Below, piece after piece: positions 34,830 to 40,236 of a stretch of DNA of 40,236 nt. Each line of letters starts with the position of its first letter. Positions within the stretch are counted from its first letter, which is position 1. The stretch comes from JAFGED01 sp964551295. GTDB taxonomy: Bacteria > Chloroflexota > Anaerolineae > B4-G1. The notes under the pieces were generated by a model. That model was not told the DNA's origin and made no database searches. It was given only the letters and a program-made list of their open reading frames with translations. The stretch spans positions 1 to 40,236 of the forward strand of contig CAZKDJ010000010.1 in NCBI GenBank assembly GCA_964551295.1. The letters run 5' to 3'. The position numbers were made by a program, and so were the translations under genes.

Positions 34830-37655
34830 TCACCTTCCACAGTCTCCCGTCTCGGAAACGCGCGAGCCGTGCGGAGCACGGACGAAATCGCGCAGCACCA
34901 GCGGCAACCACAGCAGCCTATCCGTCGGCATCACGCGCACCGTGTCGCTCACGACCACCGTGGTATCCGACATGGCTTTGACGGTCACCGTGTACCACTG
35001 GTAATTATACACGTGATCGGTAAGTGTATAAACACGGGTCGCACTGACGGGATCGGTGGCAGTGAACGGCGCGGTGACGGCCGTGGTGTAGTAATCAATG
35101 TGCCAGGTGGCCGCTGCGGGCAGTTCGGCGTTGACGCGCCAATCCAAATGGATCACCCGATCTCTGCCTGAGCCCCGCAAGTCGAGCGCGAGGACGTCCC
35201 ACGTCAACACGGTCACCGAATGAGCGGGCAGGTCCAGTTCGTAAGAATTGCCGAAACCGTCGATCTCCTGCGTCTGGATGACCACGTTCTCGGCGTCCTC
35301 GTTGTCGTCGTAGATGCTGGCCGGCGCGATCTGGTGCAGCGCAGCCTGCCCACCTGGTGCAGCGGGCAGCACCAGGCGCACGCGCTGCATCTCGTCCAGA
35401 TGCAGGTTAAAGAGAACCACCGAGTAGCGCAGATCGTCCCGGAAGGCAAAGGACTGGACGTAATCCACGTCAACCGGCGTCTCGACGCCGTTAATGGCAG
35501 CCTGATGCCAGCCGGGATTATCGCCCCCCTGGACCGTCGTCACCATATCTCCCTGGATCGCCCGGTTGACCAGTTCCACGCCCAGCCAGGTCGGGCGCTT
35601 GCGCCCTGTTGCCTCCAGATCGCGCAGCATACCCCACAACCGGACATACTCGTCGTTGCTCATACGATAGGAATACTGCAAAGAGGAAAAGGCGCATTGG
35701 TCCCTGATCTGCAAGTCGCGCAGATACACCAGCATGTGCAGCGGCAGGGCGACCGCACCGCCCGCCCCGGCCACGTAATCATTGCGCACGGCGAGGGGAG
35801 CGCCATCGTCGGGGTTGGTGGTGTGAAAATTCAGCTCATAGACCACCAGACCGGTCCCCTGCCCCACCTCCTGCATCGAGTCCCAGCTCTGCCTGACCCG
35901 GCCCGTGCCCACATCGTCAAAGGGCCGGGCAAAGAGCGGGTAAAATATCTCCTCATCGCCGGCGTGGTCGTCCAGCAACCCAAAATAGGGCGCTAGGGCA
36001 ATCGTATCGTGATTGGAGCTGTGATCCTCGATCTCGCCCTGCCGGCCCGGGTAACCGGCCTGCCCGCCGATGATCAGGTCGAACCGGGCGGCGTCATAGT
36101 CGGGATTGGCCATCAGGATAGCGAACCGGTCGTGGGCAATCTGCCCCAGGCGCGTGCCGCCCAGCAGCGACGCCCCCATGAACGGGTCGCCACCCGATGC
36201 TGCGCCCCACAACTCGTTGCCAAACTCCAGGTGGATGACGGGAAAAATCTCCGTCCAGGGCGCGGTCTGGCCCAATGCTGCGCGATGGTCGGCGTAAGGG
36301 TGTGAGCCGTCGGCCGGAGCCGCCAGGTATTCGGCCAGGCCGTCCATGTCCTGCGGCGAGAAGGTGGGCGGGATGACGTACCACGGCTCGGCGACCACCT
36401 CCTGGCACAGCTCTAGGAACTCGTGCAGCGAGTAACTATACGCGGTGGGCACCCGCTCGTGAGGGCGATAGCCCTGTGTCTTGCGCGCCCAGGGCTCGGC
36501 CAGTTGTACGTCCAGCGTGCTGCCAAACTGGTTGCTCCAATTGCGCAGGACGCCGGGCTGCAGTTCCTTCAGGCGATCCACGTAGGTATCGGTAAAAGCG
36601 GTGGGATTGGTATGATCGGTGCTGTAAAGCGCCACGTCGTCTACCCACGCCTCGTCGTCCTCTTCGCCGTAGAGAAAGTAGAACCCAAAGCCCAGGAGGG
36701 GATGGTAATCCTCCGGCCCGTAAGGGCCCAGGGGATCGGTCCCCTCCGGGATAAAAACGTCGACCTCGTAGTGCTGCCAGTCGGTCGATAGCACGAACGC
36801 CTGGTCGATAAAGTCCACCTCCCCCTCGCGGAAAAACCTGGCCCGCAGTTGATCGCCATCTTTACCGCCCTTGGCCCAGAACTCGAGGTGCCAGTTACCC
36901 TGGATGATGAACAGCTTGCCGGAGGTACGATCGCCGTCGCGCCAGGAGCTGTCCATGTAGGCATGATAGGGCGACTGCCACGCTTCATCGGGAAAGACCA
37001 GGTGCAGCGACTGCTCGCCGGGGCTGCCCGGACGCGTCGTCGTCGTATCGGGCGTGGCCCACTCGGTCGCGCCCTCCATGCCGGGCCACTCCCGGCGCAC
37101 GAACATCACGTCCCACTGGTCCGGCACCGTGCCAGGCGAGTCCAGGTAAAACGTATACCGGTTGTCCTCGTGGGTAAAATCGGTGATCGTGCCACTGCGT
37201 CCGTCGGCCGGACCGTAAACGATCTCGTACTCGGCACCGTCCCAAAAGTCGACCGGCTGGCCGATACCGTACTCGTCATTGTTCCAGGACGTATCCCAGA
37301 AATCCTGCACGATGCGCTGGCCGCTGCTGCCCTCAGCCACGTGGGCTACGCTGCCATAGACGCCGGCCTCGAAGCCGGGGTTATCGATCACGTTCTTGAT
37401 AAGCTGCGCCGCTCCCCACCAGACCCGCGAGCCGACGTTGATCCCCAGCCGCTTGACGTCGGGGACCAGCACCTGGTCCTGGATCTCGACGGTGGTCAGG
37501 CTGATGGCGGCAGTACTGGCGAGGGAGGATTCGAGAGACCGATCTGTATCGCTATCAGGAACCGCAGAAGCGGCACCGAGCCCCACCGCCAAGCTACCCG
37601 CCAGGACCAGAGCGAAAGCCAGAGCAGCAAAGAATCTGGACCATTTCCGAGCCAT
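34830..37655 (-). CDS. Secreted clan GH-A-type glycosidase, alpha-L-arabinofuranosidase-like
   Basis: The 941-residue exported enzyme has a signal peptide ending near residue 30. A carbohydrate-binding jelly roll (about 90-340, FFREGEVDFIDQAF, WQHYEVDVFIPEG) is followed by a TIM-barrel. HLEFGNELWG supplies a likely acid/base, E481, and VVYELNFHTTN a likely nucleophile, E607. The spacing is close to that in GH51-type enzymes. A beta-sandwich follows (SVVLFNLHLDEMQRVRLVLP, LPAHSVTVLTWDV), as in arabinofuranosidase C-terminal domains, and then an Ig-like domain. It ends WLPLVLR (34890-34910) followed by a 19-residue tail. Substrate specificity is inferred: arabinose-containing polysaccharide is the best guess, and other GH-A activities are possible. 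GGAGGG lies five bases before the ATG. The next gene starts five bases past its stop. Confidence 0.82.
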   Translation of the reverse strand: MARKWSRFFAALAFALVLAGSLAVGLGAASAVPDSDTDRSLESSLASTAAISLTTVEIQDQVLVPDVKRLGINVGSRVWWGAAQLIKNVIDNPGFEAGVYGSVAHVAEGSSGQRIVQDFWDTSWNNDEYGIGQPVDFWDGAEYEIVYGPADGRSGTITDFTHEDNRYTFYLDSPGTVPDQWDVMFVRREWPGMEGATEWATPDTTTTRPGSPGEQSLHLVFPDEAWQSPYHAYMDSSWRDGDRTSGKLFIIQGNWHLEFWAKGGKDGDQLRARFFREGEVDFIDQAFVLSTDWQHYEVDVFIPEGTDPLGPYGPEDYHPLLGFGFYFLYGEEDDEAWVDDVALYSTDHTNPTAFTDTYVDRLKELQPGVLRNWSNQFGSTLDVQLAEPWARKTQGYRPHERVPTAYSYSLHEFLELCQEVVAEPWYVIPPTFSPQDMDGLAEYLAAPADGSHPYADHRAALGQTAPWTEIFPVIHLEFGNELWGAASGGDPFMGASLLGGTRLGQIAHDRFAILMANPDYDAARFDLIIGGQAGYPGRQGEIEDHSSNHDTIALAPYFGLLDDHAGDEEIFYPLFARPFDDVGTGRVRQSWDSMQEVGQGTGLVVYELNFHTTNPDDGAPLAVRNDYVAGAGGAVALPLHMLVYLRDLQIRDQCAFSSLQYSYRMSNDEYVRLWGMLRDLEATGRKRPTWLGVELVNRAIQGDMVTTVQGGDNPGWHQAAINGVETPVDVDYVQSFAFRDDLRYSVVLFNLHLDEMQRVRLVLPAAPGGQAALHQIAPASIYDDNEDAENVVIQTQEIDGFGNSYELDLPAHSVTVLTWDVLALDLRGSGRDRVIHLDWRVNAELPAAATWHIDYYTTAVTAPFTATDPVSATRVYTLTDHVYNYQWYTVTVKAMSDTTVVVSDTVRVMPTDRLLWLPLVLRDFVRAPHGSRVSETGDCGR

Positions 37656-37683
37656 GACAACCCTCCGTAATAATATCTATGGA

Positions 37684-38922
37684 CTAGTTCCTCAAAGTCA
37701 GCGGCAAATAGACCTTTTCACTGAGGTCGGCGTCCCAGATGTGGACCTCCATCTCTGACTCTTCGATGGTGCCCACCACTCCAGCACCGTGGCAACCGAT
37801 CAACGCCTGGCGCAGATGGTTGTCGTTATCGGGGTTCATGAACGTTTGGCCGGCGCAGGGGTACATCACGTGCTTGCACATCCAATAGTCCAGCGTCACC
37901 GGGTCGGCACACAGACCGACCGTCCTAGTATGCGCGGCGGCGGAATTGGTACGGCTGCGATAGCCCGTGTACTCGGCGCAGGTCAGGTAAAAAGTCGGCG
38001 AGAGAATCTGGGTGATGAGATGCCTCACTGTCTCACCCATGGCGGTCGGGCTGATCGGGCTGTTGTATCCAACGCCATGCAAGCTATAACCGCCCGAACC
38101 GCCAAACTCGACGATACCCAGGTGACATTTGACGGCGCTGGTTGGCCCGGCATAATCCTCGCTTCCGAAGCTTCCGTGATTATTGAGGGTGGGCAAAAAG
38201 ATCAGCTTGACCTGCTGACCATTATAGTCGCCACCAGACCACACACCGTTCTGCAGGTCGATCAGGTTGCCACTGTACGCGGAGCGCAGGATGGGATGGG
38301 ACAGGCGGCAGGTGCGCCCATTGGTCGGCGCGGTATAGGTCGTGCGCACCCAGCCGTGCTGGCCAGTGGCCAGGTCACCCGGTACAGAAACGGCGACGAA
38401 ATCCCCAACGCCTGAATCGAGGAGCGGGATAGCGGTCACATTCGGAATGCCTCGGGTGTGATAGTCGTCCACCAGCTCAAAGTAATTCATATCGGGCCAG
38501 TTGTTGGTGCGGTTGTCTACTATCATGTTCCAGCAATAGCTACCGGAAAGCGTATCTGTGGCACTACGGTGCACGTGCTCGGCGATAATGACCTCGCCCG
38601 CAAACCCACCCGGACGGTCGAGGATCACGTCGATCAGCGCCTTCATGCACTCGGTGTGGGTATAGCCCTGGCGACGCCACTGGCCGTTGGGCTTGAGCAC
38701 CACCGCGTCGTCGTAGCTGATAAACTGCTGGATGCCCCCGGCCATGGTAATGGCCTGCTGCACGTTAGTTATCGGCGTGCCGTTGCGGGCGACATAGATG
38801 GGAACCGGCGCGGTCGGAGCGTGTGGGGCAGCCACAACCTCAACCGGCGCCGCGCGCAGGCCCAGCCAGGATGCAACCGCCGCACCCATCTTGATAAACT
38901 CGCGTCGCGTGAAACGTGACAT
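37684..38922 (-). CDS. Tat-exported DUF362-like protein with C-terminal YLPLTLRN
   Basis: The 412-residue protein starts with a twin-arginine signal (SRFTRREFIKMGAAVASWLGL), so it is exported folded. The segment VVLKPNGQWRRQGYTHTECMKALIDVIL and the following GFAGEVIIAE resemble DUF362 proteins, whose biochemical role is mostly unknown. There are several cysteines (for example CHLGIVEFGG, LTCAEYTGY, LCADPVTLDYWMCKHVMYPC), but no ferredoxin-type cluster motif is obvious. It ends YLPLTLR (37690-37710) plus one Asn, so the cluster's tag occurs on a Tat substrate as well as on Sec substrates. GGAGG lies seven bases before the ATG. It lies between two glycosidase genes in the same operon with gaps of 14 and 28 bases. 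Confidence 0.8.
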   Translation of the reverse strand: MSRFTRREFIKMGAAVASWLGLRAAPVEVVAAPHAPTAPVPIYVARNGTPITNVQQAITMAGGIQQFISYDDAVVLKPNGQWRRQGYTHTECMKALIDVILDRPGGFAGEVIIAEHVHRSATDTLSGSYCWNMIVDNRTNNWPDMNYFELVDDYHTRGIPNVTAIPLLDSGVGDFVAVSVPGDLATGQHGWVRTTYTAPTNGRTCRLSHPILRSAYSGNLIDLQNGVWSGGDYNGQQVKLIFLPTLNNHGSFGSEDYAGPTSAVKCHLGIVEFGGSGGYSLHGVGYNSPISPTAMGETVRHLITQILSPTFYLTCAEYTGYRSRTNSAAAHTRTVGLCADPVTLDYWMCKHVMYPCAGQTFMNPDNDNHLRQALIGCHGAGVVGTIEESEMEVHIWDADLSEKVYLPLTLRN

Positions 38923-38936
38923 TTTGATACCTCCGT

Positions 38937-40236
38937 CTACTTGCTCAAATAACGGTTCCGCCCTTTGGGTGAGCTATCAAGCACATCTTCCGACCGCGGC
39001 TCGAAGAAAAGCAGTGCCCCTTGATCCCCAGGCGCTCCGTATCCACGCAAGATGAGCGGCAAGTACACCTCGTCGGTCGCGGTGGTGAACTGCCACTCTG
39101 GCCCAACCGTCGTGCTGATGCCGTCGGTGGCCGTGATCTGCCAGAAATAGGTCGTGCCGGTGATCAGGCTGGGCGCATACAAGGTCTGCGTCACGGTGGC
39201 GACTACGGGTGGAGAACTAGCTGTGCCAAAGGCCGCGGTGTAGGTCACCGGATCCCGGTCGAGATCCCCACCTTGCCAAGTCAGCGCCCTGTTAATGGGA
39301 ACTGCCACCGCGCCATCGGCCGGATTGGGGCTTTGAGGAACATTCGGAGCGACGTTGAGGATGCCCAGCATCACCATGGCGGTGTTGTGACGCACCTCAT
39401 CCATCAGGTCAGCGTCGGTCAGCCAGTAGAACTCGCCGTTGACCGGCGGCGGGCAGCCGGACCAATCACAGCCGCCGAACTGGCCGTACACGCGGGCCAC
39501 CTCCGAGCGCGCATAGTCCGTGTACCCCTCCTGATCGGCCAACTTGAACAGCGCCCAATCCTGCAGCCCCTGGCGGATCACCTTGAGCCGGTACGATGAG
39601 ATCGGGCCGTCAATGGCGACGCCCGATGGCGATCCAGCAGGAGCGAGAATGCCATCGTGATGACCGGGGTATACAAGCACCCCGTCACCGCTCTTGCCAT
39701 AGTCGACGTTGTGGCCCCAGGGATCGCCCCGCGTCCACGCGACGGTGTCCCACAACAGGAACCCGGTCGCGTACTCGTACCAACTGCCCCACATGATGAT
39801 GCGCGGCTCTACACCCAGCAGGGTGTTTGCAGCAAAGGTCGGGTATGGATCGCTCTGCGCGTTGCTCTCGTAGAACCACAGGTCGACCCCTTGATCAAAG
39901 AGTGCCGGCCACTCAGCGCGTCCATAGTTCTCCTGATTCTGCCACCAGTGATCGGAGCACCTCAGGCACTCGCAAAAGATGCCCAGTGCCGGGGTTAGCA
40001 CGTCGGTACTTGGCCGCGCCGAAGTTGTGTCCATGATCTGTGGTTTCCAGTCCGGGTCCCCGGCCTGCATCAACAGCGCGTCGTACAAGATTTCGTCGTA
40101 CCGTGATGATGGAGGCTCATCGAGAGCGTAGACGATGGTGCGCGTGAGCCAGCCTTTGGCCTCGAGATGAGCCGCCCACGCCTGGGCCAGGTCGGTATAC
40201 GCCTCGTCCGTACAATCTGTCTGTATGCCCCAGCTA
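38937..40236 (-). CDS. Secreted GH123/DUF4091-like glycosidase, N-terminus beyond window
   Basis: The frame is open to the window's right edge, so the N-terminus and any signal peptide are missing. It does not start at 40088. Visible are RTIVYALDEPP, with the Asp-Glu pair typical of GH123 substrate-assisted catalysis, then VDLWFYESN, a Trp-rich WGSWYEYATGFLLWDTVAW, and SSYRLKVIRQGLQDWALFKL. All fit the DUF4091/GH123 catalytic domain. An FN3-like module (PADGAVAVPINRALTWQGG to GPEWQFTT) follows. YLPLILR (39045-39065) comes next, and then a 35-residue polar tail. The FN3-plus-tag unit is closely similar to that of the gene at 23919-26750. It is probably the most upstream member of the array seen here. 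The substrate may be a hexosamine- or uronate-containing glycan; that is uncertain. Confidence 0.8.
   Translation of the reverse strand, partial: SWGIQTDCTDEAYTDLAQAWAAHLEAKGWLTRTIVYALDEPPSSRYDEILYDALLMQAGDPDWKPQIMDTTSARPSTDVLTPALGIFCECLRCSDHWWQNQENYGRAEWPALFDQGVDLWFYESNAQSDPYPTFAANTLLGVEPRIIMWGSWYEYATGFLLWDTVAWTRGDPWGHNVDYGKSGDGVLVYPGHHDGILAPAGSPSGVAIDGPISSYRLKVIRQGLQDWALFKLADQEGYTDYARSEVARVYGQFGGCDWSGCPPPVNGEFYWLTDADLMDEVRHNTAMVMLGILNVAPNVPQSPNPADGAVAVPINRALTWQGGDLDRDPVTYTAAFGTASSPPVVATVTQTLYAPSLITGTTYFWQITATDGISTTVGPEWQFTTATDEVYLPLILRGYGAPGDQGALLFFEPRSEDVLDSSPKGRNRYLSK

Noticed and set aside
38937..40088. GH123-like gene starting at 40088
   Set aside because: That codon is a TTG inside the catalytic domain. 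The frame continues upstream with RTIVYALDEPP and stays open to the window edge.

Overview
The window looks like a chromosomal segment from a GC-rich bacterium, most likely a member of the Chloroflexota (Anaerolineae/Caldilineae-like). This is inferred from three things: a hybrid histidine kinase of HK-pseudoreceiver-receiver layout, very large secreted multidomain proteins, and a C-terminal sequence of the type YLPLVLR on most of the secreted proteins, which I associate with this phylum. No rRNA, tRNA, CRISPR array or transposase was recognised.

Left part (1-10004), cytoplasmic and membrane functions. A Tat-type lipoprotein sugar-binding protein of an ABC importer (129-1517, minus) is followed by a strong hairpin (29-60). 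A 368-base divergent intergenic region with two inverted repeats separates it from a plus-strand HTH/degenerate-kinase/receiver protein (1886-3220). That gene overlaps, tail to tail, a membrane hybrid histidine kinase (3168-5420, minus). Next come an IlvD/Edd-family sugar-acid dehydratase (5504-7633, minus) and an FAH-family protein (7769-8677, minus). Together these could convert a pentonate to a 2-keto-3-deoxy acid and then to alpha-ketoglutarate semialdehyde (Weimberg-type route). A divergent uroporphyrinogen-decarboxylase-like gene (8886-10004, plus) closes this part.

Right part (10019-40236), about 30 kb, all on the minus strand. It is an array of twelve exported proteins. Most gaps are 4-50 bases, so it is probably one or two long operons; the largest gap is 23684-23918. 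In transcription order (right to left) the genes are: a GH123/DUF4091-like glycosidase cut by the window edge; a Tat-exported DUF362-like protein; a clan GH-A / arabinofuranosidase-like glycosidase; a CBM plus beta-helix protein; a TSP1-like/FN3/propeller protein; two tandem Asp-box lipoprotein-like paralogues; a beta-helix/FN3 protein fused to an uncharacterised domain; a 1879-residue gingipain-like C25 peptidase with an eight-repeat FG-GAP propeller; an FG-GAP/FN3/CBM protein; and two tandem beta-helix/IPT paralogues, one of them split by a single-base frameshift.

The most interesting signal is the short motif [YFW][LM]P[LF][VTI]x[RKN]. It lies at or near the C-terminus of eight of the twelve exported proteins and at a domain junction in a ninth. 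It occurs on both Sec and Tat substrates and is absent from the two candidate lipoproteins. It behaves like an undescribed C-terminal sorting or anchoring tag. The cluster also encodes a C25 peptidase, a family that includes the T9SS C-terminal-signal protease PorU. The extracellular glycosidases and the intracellular pentonate enzymes together suggest use of a pentose-rich plant polysaccharide; that link is inference.
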